Source: UBA4615 sp046046245 (GTDB taxonomy: Bacteria; Pseudomonadota; Gammaproteobacteria; Burkholderiales; Burkholderiaceae_E). Taken from it: a DNA stretch of 64,000 nucleotides. Below are positions 17,084-28,633 of this stretch, one piece after another; position 1 is the stretch's first letter, and every line of letters begins with the position of its first letter. A program made the translations under genes and the position numbers. Location of the stretch: positions 52,930-116,929 of the forward strand of contig JBJOKE010000020.1 in the NCBI GenBank assembly GCA_046046245.1, written 5' to 3'. Below the pieces are notes generated by a model. It saw only the letters and a list, made by a program, of their open reading frames with translations, did not search any database and had not been told where the DNA came from.

Positions 17084-17743
17084 TCACAGCGACTTGCCGC
17101 TTCGGATCAGCCCGACGCCGATCCCCTCGAGCGCGAAGTCGTCGGTGCGCGCGTCGACGACGATGGGCTCGAAGTCCGGGTTCTCGGGCAGCAGCTCGAT
17201 CGTGTGGCCGCGCCGGCGCAGCCGCTTGACGGTGACGCCGCCGTCGACGCGCGCGACGACGATCTGGCCGTTGCGGGCCTCGCTCGCCTGGCGGACCGCG
17301 AGCAGGTCTCCGTCGAGGATGCCGGCGTCGCGCATGCTCATGCCGCGGACCTTCAGCAGGTAGTCGGGCTTCTCGGCGAACAGGCCGGGGTCGAGCGCGT
17401 AGCTCGACTCGATGTGCTCCTGCGACAGCATCGGGCTGCCGGCGGCCACGCGGCCCACCAGCGGCAGGCTGAGCGCGATCTGCACCGCGCTGGCGGCCAT
17501 CCCGCGCTCGGCGTCCGCGTCCAGGCCGGGCAGCAGCTTCAGCCGGATCCCGCGCGAGGCGCCCGAGGTCAGCTCGAGCACGCCCTTGCGCGCGAGCGCC
17601 TTCAGGTGCTCCTCGGCGGCGTTGGGCGAGCGGAAGCCGAGCTTGGCGGCGATCTCGGCGCGCGTGGGCGGGAAGCCGGTGTCGGCGATGTGCTGACGGA
17701 TGAGTCCGAGGATTTCCTGCTGTCGGGCGGTGAGATCACGCAT
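17084..17743 (-). CDS. lexA: LexA repressor
   Basis: This 219-residue SOS repressor starts MRDLTARQQEILGLIRQHI. The winged-helix DNA-binding domain covers about residues 1-70, with the recognition region TRAEIAAKLGFRSPNAAEEH. The linker cleavage site is Ala101-Gly102 (VGRVAAGSP). The catalytic Ser136 (RGMSMRDAG) and Lys173 (GVTVKRL) form the S24-type autoprotease dyad. RecA filaments trigger self-cleavage. The start at 17743 rather than an earlier ATG in frame agrees with the LexA box and promoter placed 40-72 bases upstream. It heads the lexA-imuA-imuB operon. Confidence 0.95.
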   Translation of the reverse strand: MRDLTARQQEILGLIRQHIADTGFPPTRAEIAAKLGFRSPNAAEEHLKALARKGVLELTSGASRGIRLKLLPGLDADAERGMAASAVQIALSLPLVGRVAAGSPMLSQEHIESSYALDPGLFAEKPDYLLKVRGMSMRDAGILDGDLLAVRQASEARNGQIVVARVDGGVTVKRLRRRGHTIELLPENPDFEPIVVDARTDDFALEGIGVGLIRSGKSL

Positions 17744-17782
17744 GGCGGAGCGTCTCGGAGGGGGGCGGTCAGACCGCGAAGC

Positions 17783-17798
17783 CTGTATTTTTATCCAG
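17783..17798 (-). promoter_or_regulatory. LexA (SOS) box
   Basis: On the minus strand the 16 bases read CTGGATAAAAATACAG. The consensus is CTGT-N8-ACAG with an A/T-rich centre, so one half-site base differs (CTGG for CTGT). It lies 40 bases upstream of the lexA start and overlaps the -10 region, as expected for autorepression. Confidence 0.8.
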
Positions 17799-17815
17799 TC
17801 CGCGACGCTTGACAA
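17788..17815 (-). promoter_or_regulatory. lexA-imuAB promoter
   Basis: Minus-strand TTGTCA (17810-17815) and TAAAAA (17788-17793) are separated by 16 bases, a sigma-70-like pair. The -35 lies inside the 13-base near-palindrome CGCTTGACAAGCG (17806-17818). Confidence 0.6.
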
Positions 17816-18226
17816 GCGCTGGACAGAGGCTTTCCGGGCGGTCCCCGTTTCGAGCCCGATTCCCATCGTTCGTGTCGGAAAGGTCATCGACGGGTGAGCA
17901 ATTGGTGATAGCCTGCCTGTAGCGAGTGAGATTTACGCTCTGCGCTAATACGAATTGTCTAGTGCACGTGCTCCGTGCCTGTGGCAAAGTCGCCTTTGCG
18001 CATGGCCCTTGCTTGCGTCGAATCGTGTTCGATTGTCAAGGTCTTCCATCACCCCAGCCCGCCTCGATCGCACCGTGTTCGACTCTCGTTTCCCCACACA
18101 TTCGGGCTGAGGCCACCGCACGAGACTTGCATTTCCCGGATCGCTGCGAGGGGGCCGGTGCCGTCATGGCCGGTTGCTGATGCTTCGCCTCGGAATGCAA
18201 AAAGACCCTTGATTTCGAGGTTACGC
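17816..18226 (+). other. gene-free, A+T-richer leader upstream of the RRM protein
   Basis: No credible coding frame is present in these 411 bases. The A+T content is visibly higher than in the flanking genes. A TAATAC element lies at 17946-17951 without a clear -35. The nonamer CGTGTTCGA occurs twice, at 18024-18032 and 18074-18082, exactly 50 bases apart; the first copy sits in a small TCGAA...TTCGA hairpin. The end, near 18200-18226, reads GGAATGCAAAAAGACCC and continues to TTCGAGG just before the ATG. I infer a promoter plus a long 5' untranslated region for the downstream gene. Confidence 0.5.
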
Positions 18227-18634
18227 ATGAGCACCAAGATCTACGTCGGCAACCTGCCCTGGCGCGCCACCGATGCCCAGCTCACCGAGATGTTCGCCGC
18301 CCACGGCGAGGTCATCGAGGCTCGCATCATCACCGACCGCGAGACCGGACGCTCGCGCGGCTTCGGCTTCGTCACCATGGCCAACAACGACGGCGCGCAG
18401 AACGCGATCCGGGCGCTGAACGGCAACTCGCTCGAAGGCCGCGCGCTGGTCGTCAACGAGGCCCGCGAGCAGCAGGGCGGCGGCGGCGGTGGCTTCCGCC
18501 GTTCGGGTGCCGGCGGCTACGGCGGCGGCGGTGGCGGGAACTACGGCGGCGGTGGTGGTGGCGGTTACGGTGGTGGCGGTGGTGGTGGCGGCGGCGGCGG
18601 CTTCGCCGGCCAGCGCCGTCCGCGCCAGTACTGA
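18227..18634 (+). CDS. glycine-rich RRM RNA-binding protein
   Basis: This 135-residue protein has one RNA-recognition motif. RNP2 is IYVGNLPW (residues 5-12), RNP1 is RGFGFVTM (near 45-52), and the domain ends at EGRALVVNEARE. Residues 88-127 are almost only Gly with Tyr, Asn and Arg (GGYGGGGGGNYGGGG-type repeats), and the tail is QRRPRQY. The architecture is that of cold-inducible bacterial/cyanobacterial Rbp proteins. I infer an RNA chaperone acting in cold or stress. The in-frame ATGs upstream give no conserved residues, so ATG 18227 is taken. Confidence 0.88.
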   Translation: MSTKIYVGNLPWRATDAQLTEMFAAHGEVIEARIITDRETGRSRGFGFVTMANNDGAQNAIRALNGNSLEGRALVVNEAREQQGGGGGGFRRSGAGGYGGGGGGNYGGGGGGGYGGGGGGGGGGGFAGQRRPRQY

Positions 18635-18705
18635 GCCCGGTCCGCGCCCGCACCCGCCGCGAGGCGGGCGCGCGCCGCGCGGACGCCTCCCTGCGAACGT
18701 GAAGA

Positions 18706-18736
18706 CGGCCGCGCCGGCCATCGCCGGACGCGGCCG
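18706..18736. terminator. GC hairpin between convergent genes
   Basis: CGGCCGCG+CCGGC (18706-18718) pairs with GCCGG+CGCGGCCG (18723-18736). There is a four-base loop (CATC) and one bulged A at 18728. It lies between the RRM gene stop (18634) and the scoB stop (18752) on the other strand. No U-tract is visible. A smaller CCCGCC/GGCGGG hairpin is at 18653-18668. Confidence 0.55.
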
Positions 18737-18751
18737 CCGTCGCTCGAGCGC

Positions 18752-19414
18752 TCAGCGCGCGGCGGCGAGCGCCGAGGTGTCGAGCGGGCAGCCGGTCTTC
18801 GCGACGATCTCGTCGACGGTGATGCCGGGCGCCAGTTCGCGCAGCGCGAGACCGGAGCCGGTCACCTCCATCACGCCGAGATCCGTGATGATCAGGTCGA
18901 CCACGCCGACGCCGGTCAGCGGCAGGTTGCACGCGGGCAGGATCTTCAGGTCCTCGCCGCCGTCCTTGCGGCGCGCGACGTGCTCCATCAGCACGATCAC
19001 GCGGCCGACCCCCGCCACCAGGTCCATCGCGCCGCCCATCCCCTTGATCATCTTGCCGGGGATCATCCAGTTCGCGAGGTCGCCCTTCTGGGAGACCTGC
19101 ATCGCGCCCAGGATCGCGAGGTTGATCTTGCCGCCGCGGATCATCCCGAAGGAGTCCGCCGACGAGAAGATCGATGAGCCGGGCAGGGTGGTGACCGTCT
19201 GCTTGCCGGCGTTGATCAGGTCGGGGTCGACCTCGTCCTCGGTCGGGAACGGGCCGATGCCGAGCAGGCCGTTCTCGGACTGGAGCCAGACCTCCATGTC
19301 GGCCGGCACGTGGTTCGCCACCAGCGTCGGCAGGCCGATCCCGAGGTTCACGTAGAAGCCGTCACGCAGCTCGCGCGCGGCGCGCGCGGCCATCTCGTCG
19401 CGGGTCCAGGGCAT
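18752..19414 (-). CDS. scoB: 3-oxoacid CoA-transferase subunit B
   Basis: This 220-residue subunit starts MPWTRDEMAARAARELRDG and shows YVNLGIGLPTLVANHVP. The catalytic glutamate that forms the CoA thioester lies in LQSENGLLG. KINLAILGAMQVSQKGDLANWMIPG and GGAMDLVAGVGRVIVLMEHV follow. With subunit A it transfers CoA from succinyl-CoA to acetoacetate or another 3-oxoacid. It is 13 bases downstream of scoA and surely in the same operon. The 3-oxoadipate transferase (PcaJ) is a close relative and cannot be excluded, since no pca genes are near. Confidence 0.88.
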   Translation of the reverse strand: MPWTRDEMAARAARELRDGFYVNLGIGLPTLVANHVPADMEVWLQSENGLLGIGPFPTEDEVDPDLINAGKQTVTTLPGSSIFSSADSFGMIRGGKINLAILGAMQVSQKGDLANWMIPGKMIKGMGGAMDLVAGVGRVIVLMEHVARRKDGGEDLKILPACNLPLTGVGVVDLIITDLGVMEVTGSGLALRELAPGITVDEIVAKTGCPLDTSALAAAR

Positions 19415-19427
19415 TCGGTGCTCCTCG

Positions 19428-20129
19428 TCAGCGAGCCGGGCGCGTGGTGCGCTGCTCGATCCGTTTCTCGGGGGTCGGGTTGTGCACGATGCGGTGCACG
19501 AAGATGCCGGGCAGGTGGATCGCGTCCGGATCGAGTTCGCCGGTGGCGACGACCTGCTCGACCTCGGCCACGGTGATCTTTCCGGCCATCGCGACGTTCG
19601 GGTTGAAGTTGCGCGCGGTGCGTCGGAACACGAGGTTGCCGGCGCGGTCCGCCATCCAGGCCTTGACCAGCGAGACGTCGGGCACCAGCGCGCGCTCCAT
19701 CACGTAGGTCTCGCCGTCGAAGGTCCGGGTCTCCTTGCCCTCGGCGACGATGGTGCCCACGCCGGTCTTCGTGAAGAAGGCGGGGATCCCGCAGCCGCCG
19801 GCGCGCAGCTTCTCGGCGAGCGTGCCCTGAGGCGTGAACTCGAGCTCGAGTTCGCCCGACAGGAACTGCCGCTCGAACTCCTTGTTCTCGCCCACGTAGC
19901 TGGCGATCATCTTGCGGACCTGACGCGTCGCGAGCAGCTGGCCGAGGCCGAAGCCGTCGACGCCCGCGTTGTTCGAGATGCAGGTCAGGCCCTTGACGCC
20001 GGTATCGCGCAGCGCGGCGATCAGCGCCTCCGGGATGCCGCACAGGCCGAAGCCGCCGACCGCGATCGTCTGCCCGTCGCGGACGATGTCGGCCAGCGCG
20101 GCGGCCGCGCTCGGGAACACTTTGCTCAT
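19428..20129 (-). CDS. scoA: 3-oxoacid CoA-transferase subunit A
   Basis: This 233-residue subunit begins MSKVFPSAAAALADIVRDG and carries the CoA-transferase pattern IAVGGFGLCGIPEALI. CISNNAGVDGFGLGQLL and GTLAEKLRAGGCGIPAFFT follow, then ERALVPDVSLVKAW. An AGGACC site precedes ATG 20129. An upstream in-frame ATG would add 70 unrelated Arg/Ala-rich residues. Together with scoB it serves ketone-body or poly-hydroxybutyrate-derived acetoacetate use, which fits the neighbouring ETF-QO in beta-oxidation. Substrate specificity between acetoacetate and 3-oxoadipate is not visible. Confidence 0.88.
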   Translation of the reverse strand: MSKVFPSAAAALADIVRDGQTIAVGGFGLCGIPEALIAALRDTGVKGLTCISNNAGVDGFGLGQLLATRQVRKMIASYVGENKEFERQFLSGELELEFTPQGTLAEKLRAGGCGIPAFFTKTGVGTIVAEGKETRTFDGETYVMERALVPDVSLVKAWMADRAGNLVFRRTARNFNPNVAMAGKITVAEVEQVVATGELDPDAIHLPGIFVHRIVHNPTPEKRIEQRTTRPAR

Positions 20130-20244
20130 CTGGAAGGGGTCCTTTCGGGCGGTCGGCGCAGCGGCCGTCGCCGGTCGGTGACGGAGGCGGACGCGCGCGC
20201 AGCGCGCTCCGGCCCGGGATGCTACCTCCGGATGACGCAGTGCA

Positions 20245-20934
20245 TCAACCGGCGAAGGCCTGGATCCGGTCCGACTCCAGCACGCGCCGGCCGGGGGCGC
20301 CGCGCAGCCCCGCGTCGAGCATGCAGCGCGCCACCGCATCGGCCGCCACCGGGCGCCAGCGTGCCGGGATCAGGCGCGCGAGCGGCCGTGACAGCACGAG
20401 CGACAGCCGCTCGGCGGGGCGCCGCTCGACACGCTCGCCGTCGAGCAGCGAGGGGCGCAGGATCGTCAGCGACGGGAAGTCGATCGCCGCGAGCGCGGCC
20501 TCGGTCTCGCCCTTCACCCGGTTGTAGAAGATCCGCGAGCCGGCGTCGGCGCCGAGCGCCGAGATCGCCACGCAGCGGCTCGCGCCGGCCCGGCGGGCGA
20601 GCCGCGCGATGCCCACCGTCGCATCGAAGTCCACGCGGCGGAAGGCCTCCTGCGAGCCGGCCGCGCGGATCGTCGTGCCGAGGCAGAGGTAGACGTCGTC
20701 GACGGCGGGCAGCGGCGCGCCGCGGCCGGGCGAGGCGAGGTCGCCGACGACATGCTCGACGAGCCGCTCGCCGCTGCCGGCAGGCCGCATCGCATCGGGC
20801 AGCGCGCGTCGGCCGATCGCATGGACCCTGGCATAGGCCGGCTCGGCGACCAGTCGCGCGAGCAGGCGCGAGCCGACGAGGCCGGTGGCCCCCGCGATCA
20901 GCGCGACGCGGCGGGCACCGGCCACGGCCGTCAC
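20245..20934 (-). CDS. NAD(P)H-binding Rossmann protein (atypical SDR, HTATIP2-like)
   Basis: The reading frame starts with GTG at 20934, whose last three bases form the ETF-QO stop (GTGA). The 229-residue product has the nucleotide motif VALIAGATGLVGSRLLARL (GxxGxxG), VDDVYLCLGTTIRAAGS and CVAISALGADAGSRIFYNRVKGETE. The last segment retains the Y-x-x-x-K of the short-chain dehydrogenases in the form YNRVK. SLTILRPSLLDGERVERRP follows. Relatives include HTATIP2/TIP30 and YbjT-like proteins. The coupling to ETF-QO suggests a redox or quinone-linked role, but that is inference. Confidence 0.75.
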   Translation of the reverse strand: MTAVAGARRVALIAGATGLVGSRLLARLVAEPAYARVHAIGRRALPDAMRPAGSGERLVEHVVGDLASPGRGAPLPAVDDVYLCLGTTIRAAGSQEAFRRVDFDATVGIARLARRAGASRCVAISALGADAGSRIFYNRVKGETEAALAAIDFPSLTILRPSLLDGERVERRPAERLSLVLSRPLARLIPARWRPVAADAVARCMLDAGLRGAPGRRVLESDRIQAFAG

Positions 20935-22580
20935 ATCCCCGGGTAGTTCGGGCCGCCGCCGCCCTCGGGAACGACCCAGACGATGTTCTGGGTCGGGTCC
21001 TTGATGTCGCAGGTCTTGCAGTGCACGCAGTTCTGCGCGTTGATCTGCAGGCGGTCGGCGCCGTCGTCGTCCTTGACGTACTCGTAGACCCCGGCCGGGC
21101 AGTAGCGCTGCTCGGGGCCCGCGTAGGTCGCGAGGTTGACGTTCACCGGGACCGTCGTGTCCTTCAGCGTCAGGTGGATCGGCTGGTTCTCCTCGTGGTT
21201 GGTGTTCGAGATGAACACCGACGAGAGCCGGTCGAAGGTGAGCTTGCCGTCGGGCTTCGGATAGACGATCGGCTGGAAGGCCGAGGCGGGCTTGAGACAC
21301 TCGTGGTCGGCATGCGTGTGGTGCAGCGTCCAGGGCACCTTGCCGCCGAGCACCACCTGCTCGATGCCGACGCCGATCGTGCCGACCACCAGCCCCTTGC
21401 TCATCCACTGCTTGAAGTTGCGGGCCTGCCAGAGCTCGTCGTAGAGCCACGACGCGCGGAAGGCCTGCGGATAGGCGACGAGCTCGTCGGCGCTGCGGCC
21501 GGCGGCGATCGCCTCGAACGCGGCCTCGGCCGCGAGCATGCCGGTCTTGATCGCGGCGTGGCTGCCCTTGATCCGCGACGCGTTCAGGAAGCCCGCGTCG
21601 CAGCCGATCAGCGCGCCGCCGGGGAACACGGTCTTGGGCAGCGACATGATGCCGCCCGCGGTGATCGCGCGGGCGCCGTAGGACAGGCGCTTGCCGCCCT
21701 CGAAGGTGCCGCGGATCGCGGGATGCGTCTTGTAGCGCTGGAATTCCTCGTAGGGCGACAGCCAGGGATTCTGGTAGGCGAGACCGACCACGAAGCCCAC
21801 GGCCACCTTGTTGTCGCCGAAGTGGTAGAGGAAAGAGCCACCGTAGGTCGCGTTGTCGAGCGGCCAGCCGGCGGTGTGCACGACGAGGCCCTTGCGGTGC
21901 TTCGACGGCTCGATTTCCCACAGCTCCTTGATGCCGATGCCGTAGCTCTGCGGGTCGCTGTCCCTGTCGAGCGCGTAGCGGGCGATCAGCTGCTTGCCGA
22001 GGTGCCCGCGCGAGCCCTCGGCGAACAGCGTGTACTTCGCGAGCAGCTCCATGCCGGGCTGGAACGCATCGGTGGGCTGGCCGTCGCGGCCCACGCCCAT
22101 GTTGCCGGTGGCCACGCCGCGGACCGCGCCGTCGGCCGTGTAGAGGATCTCGGCCGCCGCGAAGCCCGGGTAGACGTCGACGCCGAGCGCCTCGGCCTGC
22201 TGGCCGAGCCAGCGCACGACTGCACCGAGGCTGACGATGTAGTTGCCGTGGTTCTTCAGCCCCGCGGGGATCGCCCACTGCGGCGTCGCGTAGGCCTTGG
22301 TCCCGGTGAGGAACAGCACCTCGTCGTGGGTGACCTCGGTCTCGAGCGGCGCGCCCTGCGCCTTCCAGTCGGGGATCAGCTCGTTCAGCGCGCGCGGGTC
22401 CATCACCGCGCCGGACAGCGTGTGCGCACCGATCTCGGAGCCCTTGTCGATCACGCACACCGCGAGCTCGGCGCCGCGCTCGGTCGCCAGCTGCTTCAGC
22501 CTGATCGCCGCCGCGAGCCCCGCCGGCCCGCCGCCGACGATCAGCACGTCGAACTCCATCGATTCGCGTTCCACGTCCAT
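20931..22580 (-). CDS. electron-transfer flavoprotein-ubiquinone oxidoreductase
   Basis: This 549-residue, membrane-associated enzyme passes electrons from reduced ETF to ubiquinone. It begins with the FAD motif FDVLIVGGGPAGLAAAIRLKQL and contains GAHTLSGAVMDPRALNELIP. ARGSRGHLGKQL-type and GCDAGFLNASRIKGSHAAIKTG segments follow. It ends with the 4Fe-4S ligands in NCVHCKTCDIKDPTQNI. The fourth Cys is the one in QRYCPAGVYEY upstream. Length is normal. A GAGAAT -10-like element lies 26 bases before the start. The next gene overlaps its stop. Confidence 0.92.
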   Translation of the reverse strand: MDVERESMEFDVLIVGGGPAGLAAAIRLKQLATERGAELAVCVIDKGSEIGAHTLSGAVMDPRALNELIPDWKAQGAPLETEVTHDEVLFLTGTKAYATPQWAIPAGLKNHGNYIVSLGAVVRWLGQQAEALGVDVYPGFAAAEILYTADGAVRGVATGNMGVGRDGQPTDAFQPGMELLAKYTLFAEGSRGHLGKQLIARYALDRDSDPQSYGIGIKELWEIEPSKHRKGLVVHTAGWPLDNATYGGSFLYHFGDNKVAVGFVVGLAYQNPWLSPYEEFQRYKTHPAIRGTFEGGKRLSYGARAITAGGIMSLPKTVFPGGALIGCDAGFLNASRIKGSHAAIKTGMLAAEAAFEAIAAGRSADELVAYPQAFRASWLYDELWQARNFKQWMSKGLVVGTIGVGIEQVVLGGKVPWTLHHTHADHECLKPASAFQPIVYPKPDGKLTFDRLSSVFISNTNHEENQPIHLTLKDTTVPVNVNLATYAGPEQRYCPAGVYEYVKDDDGADRLQINAQNCVHCKTCDIKDPTQNIVWVVPEGGGGPNYPGM

Positions 22581-22605
22581 GTCCCCGCCCGGTGTCGAAC
22601 GCGCG

Positions 22606-22611
22606 ATTCTC
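22606..22611 (-). promoter_or_regulatory. -10-like element of the ETF-QO gene
   Basis: Minus-strand GAGAAT lies 26 bases upstream of the ATG at 22580. TTGCGC occurs 18 bases further up as a weak -35. This would also drive the downstream Rossmann-protein gene. Confidence 0.4.
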
Positions 22612-22703
22612 GCCCGAGCCCCCTCGCCGGCGCAAACCGAGGGTCTGGAGGGGCGCCTCGAAAGCCGGTCGCGCGGGCACGGCCGTGCGCCCGCCGGCGC
22701 CGG

Positions 22704-23987
22704 TCAGTCGACCGGCATCTCGCGCTGCAGCCGGATCCGAACCGCGCGCATCGCCCACCAGACCGCGGCGACGATCGGCACCGCGACGACGCCGGCCGCA
22801 AGCTCGGGGTCGATGGGCGCGCCGGCCTTCGCCACGGCCTTGAACACGTGGCCGGCGAGGCCGACCGCGTAGTACGAGATCGCCGCCACCGAGAGGCCCT
22901 CGACGGTCTGCTGCAGGTGCAGCTGCAGCTTGGCGCGCCGGTTCATCGCCTCGAGCAGCGCCTGGTTCTGCCGCTCCCGCTCGATCTCGACCCGCGTGCG
23001 CAGCAGGCCGCTCGCTCGGGCGATCCGCTCGGAGACGGAGGCGAGCCGCGCCGCCACCGCGTCGCAGGTGGCCATCGCGGGCTCGAAGCGGCGTACCAGG
23101 AAGTCGGTGGGGGTCTGCAGGCCCTGCAGCCGCGTCTCGCGCAGCTCCTCGCCGCGCTGGCGGACCAGCGCGCGGTACGCGCGGGCCGCGCCGAAGCGGA
23201 AGGCGGCGGCGGTGGCGAGCTGCTCCTGCAGGGCGGACAGGCGCGTCACCTCGTGCAGCATCTCGGGCTCCTCGTCGGCCGGCGCGACGTCGAGCCGCGC
23301 GACCAGGCCGGAGAGCCGCCGCTCGATCGCGTCGAGCTCGCCGCCGATCCGGCGCGCCTCGGGGAAGGCGAGCATCGCCATCATCCGGTAGCACTCGAGC
23401 TCGATGATCCGCTGCACCGCGCGACCGAGCTGCGAGGACGATGCGGTCGCGTCGGCGACGAGGAAGCGGCCGAAGCCGCGCTCGTCGAGGCGGAAGCTCG
23501 AGAACAGCGAGGCCTGCCCGTCGGAGATCTTCGCGCCGACGAAGTTCGGCGAGCCGAGCATCGCCGCGACCGACTTCTCGTCGATCCGGGTCTCGCCGGC
23601 GCGGACCACCGCGATCCTCAACGCGGCGATCATCTCGCCGTCGGCCGACTGCAGCAGGTCGGCGAGCACGATGTCGCCCGGGTGGCGGGTGAACGGGTCG
23701 TCGGCATCGACGCCGGCCGAGTAGACGGTGTAGTCGTCGAACTCGCCGTGCCGCTCCCACTTCAGCCGCAGCGGGCCGAGGTCCGCCTCGAAGTGGCTCT
23801 GTCCGGCCAGCGGCGGCTCCACCGCGTGCCGCTCGCACCAGTCGACGAGCGAGGGCGGCACCGGGCGCGGCATCCGCTCCTTCTGCAGCAGGGAGATGTG
23901 CGCGATCGAGTGCGGCGCCTTGACGGCGGGTCGCGGGCGCGTGTGGATCTCGTCGTGCAGGACCGTTCGCATCGGATGCGGGGTCAT
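22704..23987 (-). CDS. DUF3422-family membrane-anchored protein
   Basis: This 427-residue protein matches the DUF3422 pattern. It begins HPMRTVLHDEIHTRPRPAV and has FTRHPGDIVLADLLQSADG, AMLGSPNFVGAKISDGQAS and FSSFRLDERGFGRFLVAD. A long charged helical part (about residues 230-370) follows. The C-terminus has two hydrophobic segments (VAAISYYAVGLAGHVFKAV and LAAGVVAVPIVAAVWWAMRAV). The arrangement suggests a coiled-coil cytoplasmic domain on a membrane hairpin. Function is unknown. ATG 23987 is taken because the family starts with this segment. It is divergent from pyrG. Confidence 0.8.
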   Translation of the reverse strand: MTPHPMRTVLHDEIHTRPRPAVKAPHSIAHISLLQKERMPRPVPPSLVDWCERHAVEPPLAGQSHFEADLGPLRLKWERHGEFDDYTVYSAGVDADDPFTRHPGDIVLADLLQSADGEMIAALRIAVVRAGETRIDEKSVAAMLGSPNFVGAKISDGQASLFSSFRLDERGFGRFLVADATASSSQLGRAVQRIIELECYRMMAMLAFPEARRIGGELDAIERRLSGLVARLDVAPADEEPEMLHEVTRLSALQEQLATAAAFRFGAARAYRALVRQRGEELRETRLQGLQTPTDFLVRRFEPAMATCDAVAARLASVSERIARASGLLRTRVEIERERQNQALLEAMNRRAKLQLHLQQTVEGLSVAAISYYAVGLAGHVFKAVAKAGAPIDPELAAGVVAVPIVAAVWWAMRAVRIRLQREMPVD

Positions 23988-24079
23988 GGGAGCCGTCCGT
24001 GAAGGGGAGGGCCGACATGATGGACGAGCGCGGCCGGCACGGCCGATTCGACCCACCCGCGCGCTGGGCCTCCGTCGAT

Positions 24080-24088
24080 TGGTATAAT
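24080..24088 (+). promoter_or_regulatory. extended -10 of pyrG
   Basis: TGGTATAAT (24080-24088) has the TGn extension and a perfect TATAAT hexamer, 21 bases before the pyrG ATG. No recognisable -35 is present, as is usual for extended -10 promoters. It is the best promoter element in the window. Confidence 0.75.
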
Positions 24089-24109
24089 CGCCATTTCCCG
24101 TTGGCCGCC

Positions 24110-25786
<1,677 letters not shown>

Positions 25787-25796
25787 GGAGCCCGCG

Positions 25797-26654
<858 letters not shown>

Positions 26655-26692
26655 GCGCAGGCACCCGCCCCCTCGCGGAAGGATCGACGACG

Positions 26693-26986
26693 ATGCCCTG
26701 TGCCTACGTGATCGCCGACGTCGAGGTCTCCGACCCCGGGCGCTACGCGGGCTACACGGCGCTGTCGCCGGGCGCGATCGCCGCGGCCGGCGGCGAGTTC
26801 GTCGTCCGAGGCGGTCGGCACGAGACGCTCGAGGGCGATTGGCGGCCCGGCCGCGTCGTGGTCGTGAAGTTTCCGAGCCTCGACGCCGCCCGCGCCTTCT
26901 ACGATTCGGCGCTCTACGTCGAGGCGCGCGCGAAGCGGGCCGGCGCCACGAGCAAGTTCAATCTCATCATCGTCGAGGGAGTCTGA
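26693..26986 (+). CDS. DUF1330 family protein
   Basis: This 97-residue ferredoxin-like-fold protein has the DUF1330 sequence MPCAYVIADVEVSDPGRYAGY. GGEFVVRGGRHETLEGDWRPGR and FPSLDAARAFYDSALY follow. The family occurs as small dimers with no established activity. It sits between kdsA and eno, as in many Burkholderiales, 38 bases after kdsA and 6 bases before eno. The conserved position suggests co-expression rather than a shared pathway. Confidence 0.85.
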   Translation: MPCAYVIADVEVSDPGRYAGYTALSPGAIAAAGGEFVVRGGRHETLEGDWRPGRVVVVKFPSLDAARAFYDSALYVEARAKRAGATSKFNLIIVEGV

Positions 26987-26992
26987 GCACAC

Positions 26993-28276
<1,284 letters not shown>

Positions 28277-28285
28277 CATCTGCCC

Positions 28286-28633
28286 ATGCGGCTGTTCTTC
28301 CTTGCGCTCGTCGGCCTGCTCGCGCTGATCCAGTACCCGTTGTGGCTGGGCAAGGGCGGCTGGCTGCGGGTCTGGGAGCTCGACCGGCAGCTCCTCGCTC
28401 AGCACCAGACGAACGCGAGGATGCTCGAGCGCAACCGCGCGCTCGAGGGCGAGGTCCGCGACCTGAAGCAGGGCACGGTCGCGATCGAGGAGCGGGCGCG
28501 CTACGAGCTCGGGATGATGAAGCCCGACGAGATCTTCGTGCAGATCGCCGAGCCCGGCACGTCCGCGCCGGGCGGCGGCGCGGTGGCCGGTCTCAGTGCC
28601 GTGCCCTCGAGCCCGGTGCGGTCGGCGCGCTGA
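28286..28633 (+). CDS. ftsB: cell-division protein FtsB
   Basis: This 115-residue, single-pass protein begins with the transmembrane helix LFFLALVGLLALIQYPLWL. It continues with a coiled coil (residues about 35-70, LLAQHQTNARMLERNRALEGEV) and the conserved RARYELGMMKPDEIFVQI segment. FtsB links FtsL and FtsQ in the divisome. A Gly/Pro/Ser tail of about 25 residues beyond the FtsB core overlaps the 3' end of hslO on the other strand by 41 bases. I am sure of the family from the domain order and the eno neighbour. Confidence 0.92.
   Translation: MRLFFLALVGLLALIQYPLWLGKGGWLRVWELDRQLLAQHQTNARMLERNRALEGEVRDLKQGTVAIEERARYELGMMKPDEIFVQIAEPGTSAPGGGAVAGLSAVPSSPVRSAR

Noticed and set aside
17809..17814. 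TTGACA on the plus strand as a -35 of the RRM gene
   Set aside because: No -10 is found 15-19 bases downstream; the same bases serve the lexA promoter on the other strand.
18481..18600. GGCGGCGGT repeats as a possible CRISPR or minisatellite
   Set aside because: They encode the glycine-rich tail of the RRM protein in frame, and there are no spacers of constant length.
19482..24002. A 1506-codon open frame on the plus strand
   Set aside because: It is Arg/His/Leu-rich, with no domain, and lies opposite scoAB, ETF-QO and DUF3422. It is a product of GC-rich codon use.
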